Part shown: positions 51,233-60,263 of the stretch, one piece after another
Numbering within the stretch: position 1 is the stretch's first letter
Layout: every line of letters begins with the position of its first letter
Assembly (NCBI GenBank): GCA_020721045.1
Contig: DYNN01000006.1
Span: forward strand, 1-64,000
Length of the DNA: 64,000 nucleotides
Reading direction: 5' to 3'
Source: Thiomargarita sp.
GTDB lineage: Bacteria; Pseudomonadota; Gammaproteobacteria; Beggiatoales; Beggiatoaceae
The notes under the pieces: model-generated
What the model was told of the DNA's origin: nothing
What the model saw: the letters and a program-made list of their open reading frames with translations, nothing else
Databases searched by the model: none
Translations under genes and position numbers: made by a program

Positions 51233-52399
51233 ATGCCATTTGAATTAATGGACACCTATAGCCAAAATGCGGTGATTAAAGTGATTGGCGTAGGCGGTGG
51301 CGGTGGTAATGCTGTTGAGCATATGCTGGAAGGCAATATTGAAGGAGTCGAATTCATTTGTGCTAATACCGACGCCCAATCTCTCAGGAACTCATCGGCA
51401 AAAACAATTTTACAGTTAGGCACCGATATTACCAAAGGATTGGGTGCTGGTGCAAATCCTGAAATTGGTCAACAATCCGCCTTAGAAGATCGTGAACGTA
51501 TTATGGCAGTGCTAGAAGGTACTGACATGGTCTTTATCACCGCTGGAATGGGCGGAGGAACAGGCACTGGTGCTGCACCAGTTGTTGCACAAATTGCTAA
51601 AGAATTAGGCGTACTCACAGTTGCTGTGGTAACACGCCCTTTTCCTTTTGAAGGCAGGAAACGCGCTGCTATTGCCGAAGAAGGCATAAGAGAACTTACT
51701 CAGCATGTGGATTCACTCATTATTATTCCCAATCAAAAGTTATTAACCGTATTAGGTAGTGATGCAACTCTATTGGCTGCTTTCAAAGCGGCTAATGACG
51801 TACTATATAGTGCAGTCCAAGGGATTTCAGAATTGATTACGCGCCCGGGCTTGATTAACGTAGACTTTGCTGACGTGACCACTGTAATGCAAGAAATGGG
51901 TATGGCAATGATGGGCGCAGGTAAGGCAAAAGGCGAAAATCGTGCGCGTAAAGCAGCCGAAGCCGCTATTTCCAGCCCATTGCTAGAAGATATTGATTTG
52001 GCAGGTGCACGTGGTATTTTGGTAAATATGACCGCAGGGCTTGATTTGACCATTGGTGAATTTGAAGAAATGGGTGATGTCATTGAAGAATTTGCGTCTG
52101 AAAATGCTACAGTGGTTGTGGGAACAGTTTTAGATCATGAAATGAAAGATGAATTACGAGTTACCGTGATCGCAACCGGCGTTAATACTGCAAAACAACC
52201 GCAACAAGAGCGTCCTACAGTGAAAGTTGTACCTAAATCCACTGACAAAAAAACTAAACTGGGGGACTATAAAGAGTTTGATAAACCAACCGTTACACGT
52301 TTGCAACATAATGATAATAGACTAGAAAATAGTGAGCACGACACACATTCTGGTGATTATTTAGATATTCCCGCTTTTTTACGACGACAAGCAGATTAA
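51233..52399 (+). CDS. ftsZ: Cell division GTPase FtsZ
   Basis: A tubulin-like GTPase forming the division ring. 388 residues from the ATG at 51233, which has the strong site GGAGGTGAA just upstream; an earlier ATG-type frame start at 51179 lacks one and adds a non-family extension. Signatures: [17 protein letters not shown], the tubulin motif [10 protein letters not shown] (about 107-116), and the C-terminal peptide [11 protein letters not shown] that binds FtsA and ZipA. The 206-bp gap after ftsA is longer than usual and may hold an extra ftsZ promoter. Confidence 0.98.
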   Translation: MPFELMDTYSQNAVIKVIGVGGGGGNAVEHMLEGNIEGVEFICANTDAQSLRNSSAKTILQLGTDITKGLGAGANPEIGQQSALEDRERIMAVLEGTDMVFITAGMGGGTGTGAAPVVAQIAKELGVLTVAVVTRPFPFEGRKRAAIAEEGIRELTQHVDSLIIIPNQKLLTVLGSDATLLAAFKAANDVLYSAVQGISELITRPGLINVDFADVTTVMQEMGMAMMGAGKAKGENRARKAAEAAISSPLLEDIDLAGARGILVNMTAGLDLTIGEFEEMGDVIEEFASENATVVVGTVLDHEMKDELRVTVIATGVNTAKQPQQERPTVKVVPKSTDKKTKLGDYKEFDKPTVTRLQHNDNRLENSEHDTHSGDYLDIPAFLRRQAD

Positions 52400-52634
52400 A
52401 TCATATGATGCATAATAATGTGCCGAAATGCATATTTACCTGGTTATCAACTGATTGGCGATTTGGCAAATTAATTTACGTTCATTATTGTGCAATGCAA
52501 CAACAGAATTTAAAATAGATGTTGGTTTGTTTCGATAGAAAGTTATAATTTCAGTACTTAATTTATTCATGACATCGAGCAGCATTGCTGAGATATAACC
52601 AATAAATTTTGAAAAAATGGAGATATAAACAATA

Positions 52635-53549
52635 ATGATAAAGCAGCGTACTTTAAAAAATGTAATTCGTGCGACTGGTGTAGGTTTACACACGGGTGAG
52701 AAAGTATTACTCACTTTACGACCTGCTCAGGCGGATACGGGCATTATCTTTAGGCGCGTTGATTTAAATCCTCCGATAGAAATTACCGCTTGTGCTGAAA
52801 ATGTTGGTGATACAAAGTTGTCGACAACCTTAGCAAATGGTCGTACTAAAATTTCTACGGTGGAACATCTGTTATCAGCATTGGCGGGATTAGGTATTGA
52901 TAATGCGTATATTGATATCAGCGCGCCAGAAGTGCCGATTATGGATGGTAGTGCGGGTCCCTTCGTGTTTTTAATTCAATCGGCTGGCATTGAAGAGCAG
53001 AATTCTCCCAAACGTTATATAAAAATTAAACGTAAAGTGCAAGTGCAACAAGGCGATAAATGGGCGTGTTTCGAACCGTTTGATGGTTTTAAAGTGGCTT
53101 TTAGAATTGAATTTGATCACCCCGTATTTAGACGAACCAGTCAATACGCTGAAATTGATTTTTCTAAAACCTCCTTTGTGAAAGAAGTCAGTCGCGCACG
53201 CACTTTTGGTTTCATGCATGAAATTGAATTGTTAAGGGAAAATAAATTAGCTTTGGGTGGCAGTTTAGATAATGCTATCGTTATGGATGATTATCGCATT
53301 TTAAATGAAGACGGTTTACGTTACGAAGACGAGTTTGTGAAACATAAAATACTTGACGCGGTCGGTGATTTATATTTACTCGAACATAGTCTAGTTGGTG
53401 CATTTACCGGACATAAATCAGGACATGAACTCAACAATATTTTACTAAGAACACTTTTAGCCGATAAACAAGCTTGGGAACTGGTTACTTTTGAAGATGA
53501 TTTACACAGTTTACCACTCAATTATTTACAGCAAATTTCCGTCGTTTAG
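52635..53549 (+). CDS. lpxC: UDP-3-O-acyl-N-acetylglucosamine deacetylase LpxC
   Basis: A zinc enzyme for the committed step of lipid A synthesis, so the organism makes LPS. 304 residues. Zinc ligands: His78 in [11 protein letters not shown], and the His/Asp pair in [14 protein letters not shown] (about 238 and 242). The acyl-binding insert is in place, and [10 protein letters not shown] supplies the conserved catalytic His. GGAG lies before the ATG. The 235-bp gap after ftsZ shows no gene and probably holds its promoter. Three bases separate its stop from the convergent dciA gene. Confidence 0.97.
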   Translation: MIKQRTLKNVIRATGVGLHTGEKVLLTLRPAQADTGIIFRRVDLNPPIEITACAENVGDTKLSTTLANGRTKISTVEHLLSALAGLGIDNAYIDISAPEVPIMDGSAGPFVFLIQSAGIEEQNSPKRYIKIKRKVQVQQGDKWACFEPFDGFKVAFRIEFDHPVFRRTSQYAEIDFSKTSFVKEVSRARTFGFMHEIELLRENKLALGGSLDNAIVMDDYRILNEDGLRYEDEFVKHKILDAVGDLYLLEHSLVGAFTGHKSGHELNNILLRTLLADKQAWELVTFEDDLHSLPLNYLQQISVV

Positions 53550-53552
53550 ATT

Positions 53553-54005
53553 TTATTTAGTAGCAACGCCATGATTTGCCAATTTTAGTAAACTCGCTTT
53601 TAATTGTGGTTGATTAAGTGTATGCGCTGTTTTGCGTAATATTTCAGCCGTTTGCATTGACATCTTTGGATAATCAGATGCAGAAAGAGTGATTGTTTTT
53701 GGTAAAAATGGACGTACTTTTGTTTCGACTCTATCGATAGGTAGGCGTTGTAGAAAACTATCTTGCTGCCAAAGACCGATAAAATTAGGCACAAAAAAAC
53801 GTAATTGTGTAGCCCAAATTGAAGTATCAACATGAATAACAACGGTATTGTCAACATCCCTTAAGTCCGCAACATAACAATGCTGGCTAAGCGGTTGTGG
53901 CAGTAAGTTCTGGGCTTTATGATTAATCAATTGTAAACTTTTACTCCGTTGCACCAGCCGTTGTAAAACAGGCGAATGCACCATTAATTGACCAATAGTT
54001 TCCAC
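53553..54005 (-). CDS. dciA: DciA-type helicase loader (DUF721)
   Basis: 150 residues with the DUF721/DciA pattern: HSPVLQRLVQRSKSLQLIN at the N-terminus, the beta-rich KH-like core (YVADLRDVDNTVVIHVDTS, IWATQLRFFVPNFI), and a helical tail. DciA loads the replicative helicase DnaB in bacteria lacking DnaC. I choose the GTG at 54005 because GGAG lies 8 nt upstream and the N-terminus then matches the family; a longer frame (TTG at 54062) would run into the M23 gene on the other strand. Its normal position beside lpxC is conserved, though here it is in inverted orientation. Confidence 0.82.
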   Translation of the reverse strand: METIGQLMVHSPVLQRLVQRSKSLQLINHKAQNLLPQPLSQHCYVADLRDVDNTVVIHVDTSIWATQLRFFVPNFIGLWQQDSFLQRLPIDRVETKVRPFLPKTITLSASDYPKMSMQTAEILRKTAHTLNQPQLKASLLKLANHGVATK

Positions 54006-54021
54006 GAGAGGAACTCCATCT

Positions 54022-55254
54022 ATGAACGTTATTATTGTAAAAAAAGACCCGTATAGGGACAATCATCCACTATTTTCATTTCCACTACTTGTCGCCAGTA
54101 TTTTTGCGTTATTTGTAGTATTAATTGGCGTAGCTTACGTAGCATACCACTATGGTGGTCAACAAGCAAAATTAGCCATCGATACCGCAGTATTAAAATC
54201 CACACCTGCGGCACAAGCTTCTGTTGCATCGATGATTTCTAGCCAATCCGCCATTTTTGAACAAGACAAAGAGCTAATAGAACTCGCTGAGCATTTGGGC
54301 GATTTACAAGCGCAAATAATTCAATTGAATGAAATTAGCAAACAATTAATTGAAATGAGTCAATTAGATGCAAAAGAGTTTGACTTCACTTTTGATTGGG
54401 AAGGTGCTTTAACTGAAGAACAAATTATTGCACTAGAAGACCCGCCTGAAGAAATTGCCGTACCAGAAACTAAAGTTGTGGCAAAACAAGAAGATAAGAA
54501 AGATAAACCTGAAGCCAAATTAGCCTCAATTGCTACTTCTAAACCTGCGAAAGATAAGCCCAGCAAAGAAAGTACCAAGAAGGAAGATAAGCAAACGTTA
54601 GCGTCAGTTGCAGCAGCCGAACCCAAAAAAGATAAACCCAGTAAAGTTGCTGAAAAGGTTAAACCCAAAGAAGATAAACCCAATAAAGCCGCTGAGAAAG
54701 TTGAACCCGTTAAAGAATCGAAAAAATTAGCCCTATTAAGTATACCTGATGTAAAGCGCGCAACCAAAGAATTGAGTAACAAGATTGAGGAGAAAAAAGA
54801 AGAAATTGCTGTGGTTGAAGATATTCTCTTAAACCAACGCGGACGCGCTAAAATATTACCTGCAGGCTGGCCCATCAGACAAGGCTATTTTTCCTCTGGA
54901 TTTGGAATGCGAGGTAGACGTATGCATAAAGGTGTTGATTTAGTTACTAAATCTGGTTCCAATATTTATGCAGTTGAAGATGGCGAAGTCACTTTTTCTG
55001 GACAAATGAGTGGTTACGGAAACTTGATTGAAATTAAGCACGGCAACACCTATTCTACTCGCTATGGACATAATAGTAGAAATATGGTGAAAGTCGGCGA
55101 TCGGGTGAAAAAAGGTCAAATTATTGGCTTAGTTGGCGCTACCGGACGGGCAACAACTGCTCACGTACATTTTGAACTATTAAGAAATGGCAGTGCAATT
55201 AATCCAATGAAATTCCTTGCGGCGATCAACTCTTTTCAGTTAGCACAGAAGTAA
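54022..55254 (+). CDS. M23 (LytM) family peptidoglycan peptidase
   Basis: 410 residues: cytoplasmic N-terminus, one membrane helix (about 19-44), a coiled coil (about 75-115), a Lys/Glu/Pro/Ala-rich low-complexity spacer (about 150-260, with repeated KDKPSK and AEKVK-type units), and a C-terminal LytM domain (about 290-395). Zinc ligands are present: HKGVDL (His, Asp) and HVHFE (His), with GFGMRGRRMHKG typical of the active site. It therefore looks catalytically competent, unlike EnvC/NlpD-type activators. M23 genes occur between lpxC/dciA and secA in many Gammaproteobacteria. Its start lies 16 bp from the divergent dciA start. Confidence 0.9.
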   Translation: MNVIIVKKDPYRDNHPLFSFPLLVASIFALFVVLIGVAYVAYHYGGQQAKLAIDTAVLKSTPAAQASVASMISSQSAIFEQDKELIELAEHLGDLQAQIIQLNEISKQLIEMSQLDAKEFDFTFDWEGALTEEQIIALEDPPEEIAVPETKVVAKQEDKKDKPEAKLASIATSKPAKDKPSKESTKKEDKQTLASVAAAEPKKDKPSKVAEKVKPKEDKPNKAAEKVEPVKESKKLALLSIPDVKRATKELSNKIEEKKEEIAVVEDILLNQRGRAKILPAGWPIRQGYFSSGFGMRGRRMHKGVDLVTKSGSNIYAVEDGEVTFSGQMSGYGNLIEIKHGNTYSTRYGHNSRNMVKVGDRVKKGQIIGLVGATGRATTAHVHFELLRNGSAINPMKFLAAINSFQLAQK

Positions 55255-55283
55255 CTCGCCATATTGTAAGATAGAGGGAATAA

Positions 55284-57014
55284 ATGAAAAACTACTTGAT
55301 TTTTTTAGTAATTAGCCTACTATTTGCAACAACAACTTATGCAGAAGAGAAATTTCTTGAAATCGATGATGCATTTCAATTATCGCTTTCTTTTGAAAAT
55401 CCGCAACTTGCAATTGCAAAGTGGGAAATTGCCGACGATTATTACCTCTATCGACACAAATTGAGTTTTTCTATTAAAAATGTAGAAGAATCCGTTTTAG
55501 GTACGCCACAGATTCCAACTGGACAAACTAAACATGATGCTTTTTTTGGTGATGTTGAGATTTACCACCAACAACTTATCGTTAAATTACCTATTGCTGT
55601 CACTGCGGATTTAAGCCAAGCCGTCATTGAAATTGGTTACCAAGGCTGTGCAGATGCCGGTTTTTGTTATCCACCAGTTTACAAAGAAATCAATTTATCA
55701 ACTGCCGCCCAATCGCCTTTTTTATCAGAACAAGATCAGATTGCTTTATTATTTAATAATAATCAATTATGGTTGATTTTACTCTCATTTTTTGGCTTTG
55801 GCTTATTATTATCCTTAACGCCTTGTGTATTTCCAATGATTCCTATTTTATCCAGTATTATCATCGGACAAGGTAAACAATTAAATACTCGAAAAGCATT
55901 TGTGATTTCATTGGTTTACGTGCTGGCTATGTCATTGACTTATGCAACTGTGGGCGCATTAACCGGAATAGTTGGGGAAAATTTACCCGCCAGTTTGCAA
56001 AATCCTTGGGTATTATTGAGTTTTTCAGCAATTTTTGTTGCCTTAGCATTCTCTATGTTTGGCTTTTATGAATTGCAAATGCCGCAAGCCATTCAAACTA
56101 AATTGGTTAATGTCAGCAATCAACAGCAAAGCGGCACTTTAATCGGTGTGGCGATCATGGGATTTTTATCCGCTTTAGTCGTTGGACCTTGTGTTGCTGC
56201 ACCTTTAGCCGGTGTCTTGATTTATATTAGCCAAACAAAAGATGCATTACTTGGTTTTTTTGCTTTGTTCTTCATGGGTTTGGGCATGGGAGCTTTATTA
56301 TTAATCGTAGGTACCTCAGCGGGTAAATTTGTGCCACAAGCCGGTGCATGGATGAATCAAGTAAAATATTTCTTCGGTATCTTATTGTTAGCCATGGCAA
56401 TTTGGATGTTAGATGAACGTTTGATTGCAGCACCGTTAAAAATGTTATTATGGGCAGCTTTATTGATTATATCAGCGACCTATATGGGTGTTTTGAATTA
56501 TTTACCTCAAAAAGCAACAAATTGGCAACGTTTAACAAAAAGTCTCAGCATTATCATGTTATTATACGGTACCCTATTAGTGTGGGGTACAGCAAAAGGT
56601 AACCATGATATTTTTCATCCATTGGCAGAACAGCAAGTCGAATTATTCAAACAAATTAAAGGAATAGATGGATTACAAACAGAATTAGCTGCTGCACGGG
56701 GACAATGGGTAATCGTTGATTTTTATGCAGATTGGTGTACTTCTTGTAAAGAGATGGAATATTTTACTTTTTCTAATCCACAAGTTCGAGCAGAATTAGA
56801 AAATATGCAATTATTACAAGCAGATGTCACAGCTAATGATGCACAAGATCGCGCATTGCAAAAACAATTTAATTTATATGGTCCGCCAGTAATGCTATTT
56901 TTCAATCCAGCTGGTGAAGAAGCGTTAAATTATCGTGTTGTCGGATTTATGTCGGCAGAAAAATTACTGGCGCATTTGCAAAAATTAAAAAATAGCGCGT
57001 TCAAGGCAAATTAA
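55284..57014 (+). CDS. dsbD: Thiol:disulfide interchange protein DsbD
   Basis: Carries electrons from cytoplasmic thioredoxin to the periplasm for DsbC and cytochrome c maturation. 576 residues: signal peptide ending TTYA (about 1-20), periplasmic alpha domain with the Cys pair in GCADAGFCYPP, eight-helix CcdA-like membrane domain (TPCVFPMIPILSS and VGPCVAAPLAGV with the two active Cys), and a C-terminal thioredoxin-like domain with WCTSCKEME. All six redox cysteines are present. It overlaps the convergent moxR gene by four bases at their stop codons. Confidence 0.96.
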   Translation: MKNYLIFLVISLLFATTTYAEEKFLEIDDAFQLSLSFENPQLAIAKWEIADDYYLYRHKLSFSIKNVEESVLGTPQIPTGQTKHDAFFGDVEIYHQQLIVKLPIAVTADLSQAVIEIGYQGCADAGFCYPPVYKEINLSTAAQSPFLSEQDQIALLFNNNQLWLILLSFFGFGLLLSLTPCVFPMIPILSSIIIGQGKQLNTRKAFVISLVYVLAMSLTYATVGALTGIVGENLPASLQNPWVLLSFSAIFVALAFSMFGFYELQMPQAIQTKLVNVSNQQQSGTLIGVAIMGFLSALVVGPCVAAPLAGVLIYISQTKDALLGFFALFFMGLGMGALLLIVGTSAGKFVPQAGAWMNQVKYFFGILLLAMAIWMLDERLIAAPLKMLLWAALLIISATYMGVLNYLPQKATNWQRLTKSLSIIMLLYGTLLVWGTAKGNHDIFHPLAEQQVELFKQIKGIDGLQTELAAARGQWVIVDFYADWCTSCKEMEYFTFSNPQVRAELENMQLLQADVTANDAQDRALQKQFNLYGPPVMLFFNPAGEEALNYRVVGFMSAEKLLAHLQKLKNSAFKAN

Positions 57015-57946
57015 ATTGGAACTGGCAATTTTCGTACGATTTCTTCAACCAAATGTTCACTAGTAATACCATTAAAACGCGCTTGAGAATCAATTTTTAG
57101 TCGATGAGCAATCACTGAAACAGCAATTTCTTGAATATGTTCTGGTAATACAAAGAGTTGTTCATCAAAAAGTGCGAGTGCTTGGGCGGTTTTCATCAAA
57201 CTCAAAGAAGCACGTGGGCTGGCTCCCATTAAAATGCCGGCAGTCGAACGTGTTGCAGTCACAATGTCTACAATGTAACGTTTTAATTCTTCGCTCACAC
57301 GAATAGCTTGTACGGCTTGTCTTAATCGTTGAATATCTTGACGATTTACACACGGCGCAATGTTTTTAGTCGATTGCGATGAAAGAATATTGACTTCTTC
57401 CTCTGGCGTGACATAACCTAAACTAAATCGCATGGCAAAACGATCCATTTGTGCTTCTGGTAATGGATAAGTTCCATGAAAATCAATTGGGTTCTGGGTG
57501 GCAATGACGAAAAATAAATCGTCTAATTCGTGTTTTACCCCATCCAAACTCACCTGCTTTTCTCCCATTGCTTCTAGTAAGGCAGATTGCGCACGTGGTG
57601 AGGCGCGATTGATTTCATCTGCCAATAAAATATCTGTAAAAACAGGTCCTTGATGAAAATGAAATGAGTGATCGCGTTGATCAAAAATAGACAGTCCTAA
57701 AATGTCAGAAGGCAGCAAGTCGGGTGTGAATTGAATACGTTGAAAATCCAGTTGTACCAATTGTGCCAAGGCTTTAGCTAAGGTCGTTTTGCCAGTGCCT
57801 GGTAAATCTTCTAACAGTACGTGTCCACCACTGGCAAAAGCGGCTAACAATTTTCTAATCGCTGACGCTTGTCCGGTGATGATTTGGTTTAAATGGACGG
57901 TAATGGTTTGATAAATCGGTAATGCGGTGGAAATGTCTGAATGCAT
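57011..57946 (-). CDS. MoxR-family AAA+ ATPase
   Basis: A 311-residue MoxR ATPase with Walker A LEDLPGTGKTTLAKALA, Walker B ILLADEINRASP, sensor 1 FVIATQNPIDFHG and the arginine finger/sensor 2 region (GASPRASLSLM). MoxR proteins act as chaperones that help mature or activate partner complexes, often with von Willebrand factor A proteins in DUF58-vWA operons. No such partner is adjacent here: upstream is bioF, 28 bp away on the same strand. So the client is unknown. Confidence 0.9.
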   Translation of the reverse strand: MHSDISTALPIYQTITVHLNQIITGQASAIRKLLAAFASGGHVLLEDLPGTGKTTLAKALAQLVQLDFQRIQFTPDLLPSDILGLSIFDQRDHSFHFHQGPVFTDILLADEINRASPRAQSALLEAMGEKQVSLDGVKHELDDLFFVIATQNPIDFHGTYPLPEAQMDRFAMRFSLGYVTPEEEVNILSSQSTKNIAPCVNRQDIQRLRQAVQAIRVSEELKRYIVDIVTATRSTAGILMGASPRASLSLMKTAQALALFDEQLFVLPEHIQEIAVSVIAHRLKIDSQARFNGITSEHLVEEIVRKLPVPI

Positions 57947-57974
57947 TGAGTTTCCTGTTTAAATTAAAATTTCA

Positions 57975-59120
57975 CTACTCATTTAAGATATGTGTTAAGG
58001 TTTCGATCAATTGATCTATTTGTGCCTTATTATGTGTGGCAGAGAGGGTAATACGCAAGCGCGCGCTTCCTTGAGGTACAGTTGGTGGACGAATCGCAGT
58101 GACAATAATGCCTTGTTGATACAATGTCTTGCTAACAGATAATGCTTTTTCTGCCGTGCCTAATAGTAATGGTTGAATCGGTGTCATAGACGGCATAAGC
58201 GGTAAATGGTTGGCTTTATTGCGAAAATAATCAATTAATTCAAACAAGTGCTGTCGTCGCCATGGTTCTTGTTGCGCAATTTTAAGGCTTTCTTGTGTAG
58301 CGGCAACCAAAGCGGGTGGTAGTGCCGTGGTGTAAATGTAGCTGCGGGCTTTTTGAATCAGTACTTCAATGAGCAAGTCATCGCCGGCAACAAAGGCGCC
58401 AAATGTGCCGTATGCTTTACCAAAAGTACCCATTAGAATTGGGACATCAGTTGCGTTTAAGCCATAATATTCTAAACAACCACCACCATATTCACCCAAT
58501 ACGCCCAAGCCATGGGCATCATCAACCATTATCCAAGCATTATGTTGACGGGCTAATTGCGTAATTGCCGGTAAATCAGCTAAATTACCGTCCATGCTAA
58601 ATACGCCATCGGTAACAATTAATTTATGTTTTTCAGTTGATTGCGCTAATAAATGTTCCAATGAAGCGATATCTTTGTAACGATAGCGTTTTGCACGCGC
58701 GAGTAAGGCAGCGTCGACTAGGGAGGCATGGTCTAATTTGTCTAAAAAGATTGCATCATGGCGATCTAGCAAAGCAGTGATAATGCCAATGTTTGCCATA
58801 TAACCGGTGGAAAAAACTAACGCACGTTCTCGTTTGGTTATTTGAGCTACTGTTTGTTCAAGCTGTTGATGAATCAAGGTATGTCCGGTAATCAAATGAG
58901 AAGCACCACTACCTATACCGTATTGTTCTGCACTTTGTTGTAAAGCTATTTTTAATTGAGGATGGTGTGCTAAACCCAAATAATCATTACTACAAAATGT
59001 TAAATAAGGTTTATTATCAATAAGTAAAATTGGATTTTGTGGACTATCATGTACTAAACGTGTGCGATATAAAGCGGCTTGTCGACTCTGTTGTAAGATG
59101 TCACGTAAATAAGTCTGCAT
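57975..59120 (-). CDS. bioF: 8-amino-7-oxononanoate synthase
   Basis: A PLP enzyme joining pimeloyl-ACP/CoA and alanine in biotin synthesis. 381 residues. Motifs: FCSNDYLGLAHHPQ, GSGASHLITGH, DGVFSMDGN, VDDAHGLGVLGE (PLP-binding Asp201) and the PLP lysine Lys235 in GTFGKAYGTFGAFV. TPIQPLLLG near the C-terminus is typical. bioB, bioH and bioD are not in the window. The ATG at 59120 gives the standard N-terminus. Confidence 0.93.
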   Translation of the reverse strand: MQTYLRDILQQSRQAALYRTRLVHDSPQNPILLIDNKPYLTFCSNDYLGLAHHPQLKIALQQSAEQYGIGSGASHLITGHTLIHQQLEQTVAQITKRERALVFSTGYMANIGIITALLDRHDAIFLDKLDHASLVDAALLARAKRYRYKDIASLEHLLAQSTEKHKLIVTDGVFSMDGNLADLPAITQLARQHNAWIMVDDAHGLGVLGEYGGGCLEYYGLNATDVPILMGTFGKAYGTFGAFVAGDDLLIEVLIQKARSYIYTTALPPALVAATQESLKIAQQEPWRRQHLFELIDYFRNKANHLPLMPSMTPIQPLLLGTAEKALSVSKTLYQQGIIVTAIRPPTVPQGSARLRITLSATHNKAQIDQLIETLTHILNE

Positions 59121-59288
59121 ATTTGCTCAATGAATCTGAATTTTAAGATAAATATAACAGAAATTTATGATGATATCGATATTAATGCGATTAAATTTTG
59201 GCGATAGGATGAGTTTAGGAAAAATTTAGAAACTTAACTAAGCAGGAATAAAAACTTTACAGAAATCATCTACATCACAAAAAATATC

Positions 59289-59297
59289 TGTTATACT
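59289..59297 (+). promoter_or_regulatory. Possible extended -10 for the SDR/GT4 genes
   Basis: TGTTATACT lies 82 bp before the ATG at 59379 in the 258-bp divergent gap next to bioF. No good -35 is visible. Otherwise nothing was seen in this gap. Confidence 0.3.
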
Positions 59298-59378
59298 CAT
59301 TACATATCTCGTGGAATAAGGAACTGCTCTCTATAACCTTACTTCTTCTCTTATATCGAACTCACGTTAAATATAAAA

Positions 59379-60260
59379 ATGATATCTGCCATACAACAAG
59401 CATTTGTGACTGGTGCAAGCAATCAAATTGGCTATTTTCTGCTACCACGCTTGTTAGCAGCGGGATTTCAAGTAACCGCTTTTAGCCGTCAATTACAAAT
59501 AAATACACATAATATTCACTGGCAACAACTTGATTTGACAATCACCCCTTTATTAATCACTCAACCCATTGTTTTATTTCATATTGCGCCTTTACCCTTA
59601 TTAGTAAAATTAATCCAACAATTACCGCTAGATGCACCGATTAAACGTTTAATTACTTTTAGTTCAACCAGTTGTTTTACTAAAGCACAATCGCCTGATC
59701 CGCAGGAACGCGCTATTGCCAATACATTAATTCAAGCGGAACAAGCGATCATAGAACAGTGTCAAACCCGTAACATTCAGTGGACAATTTTTCGCCCTAC
59801 TTTAGTTTATGGCTGTGGACGCGATAAAAATATCACTTTTATTGCCAAATTTATCCAGCGTTTTGGTTTTTTTCCCATTATCGGTCAAGGAACAGGTCTA
59901 CGACAACCCGTTCACGCCGATGATTTAGCTATGGCTTGTCTACAGGCTTGTTTTACCCCAACCACTTTCAATCAAGCATATAATCTCAGTGGTGCGCGAA
60001 TTTTATCCTATCGCGAGATGGTAACAACAATTTTTCACTATTTACACCAAAAACCGCGTATTATATCAGTGCCATCGTGGTTTTTTATTTCTTTATTTAA
60101 AACAATTAATTGGCATCCAAAATATGCACATTTATCTTATGCAATGATTACTCGCATGAATCAAGATTTATGTTTTGCTTACGATCAAGCCGCACATGAT
60201 TTTGAGTATGAACCAAGATCATTTAGCGAAAGCAGCTTAGAATTTTCTACGAAGAATTAA
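59379..60260 (+). CDS. SDR-type NAD(P)-dependent epimerase/dehydratase-like protein
   Basis: 293 residues with an N-terminal Rossmann nucleotide motif, VTGASNQIGYFLLPRL (about 9-24), and an extended-SDR C-terminal half (FRPTLVYGCGRDKN, GLRQPVHADDLAMACLQA, YNLSGARILSYREMV). The YxxxK catalytic pair is not found where expected: after LITFSSTSCFTK the corresponding helix reads ANTLIQAEQAIIEQ. Related proteins paired with WecA/WbpL-type transferases in O-antigen clusters share this form. It is 3 bp from the GT4 gene, so the two form a surface-glycan unit; the substrate is unknown. Confidence 0.75.
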   Translation: MISAIQQAFVTGASNQIGYFLLPRLLAAGFQVTAFSRQLQINTHNIHWQQLDLTITPLLITQPIVLFHIAPLPLLVKLIQQLPLDAPIKRLITFSSTSCFTKAQSPDPQERAIANTLIQAEQAIIEQCQTRNIQWTIFRPTLVYGCGRDKNITFIAKFIQRFGFFPIIGQGTGLRQPVHADDLAMACLQACFTPTTFNQAYNLSGARILSYREMVTTIFHYLHQKPRIISVPSWFFISLFKTINWHPKYAHLSYAMITRMNQDLCFAYDQAAHDFEYEPRSFSESSLEFSTKN

Positions 60261-60263
60261 ACA

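Noticed and set aside
54360-54875. A 171-codon minus-strand frame opposite the M23 gene.
   Set aside because: It mirrors the Lys/Glu/Ala-rich spacer of the peptidase and encodes a Ser/Leu/Ala-rich sequence with no recognisable domain.
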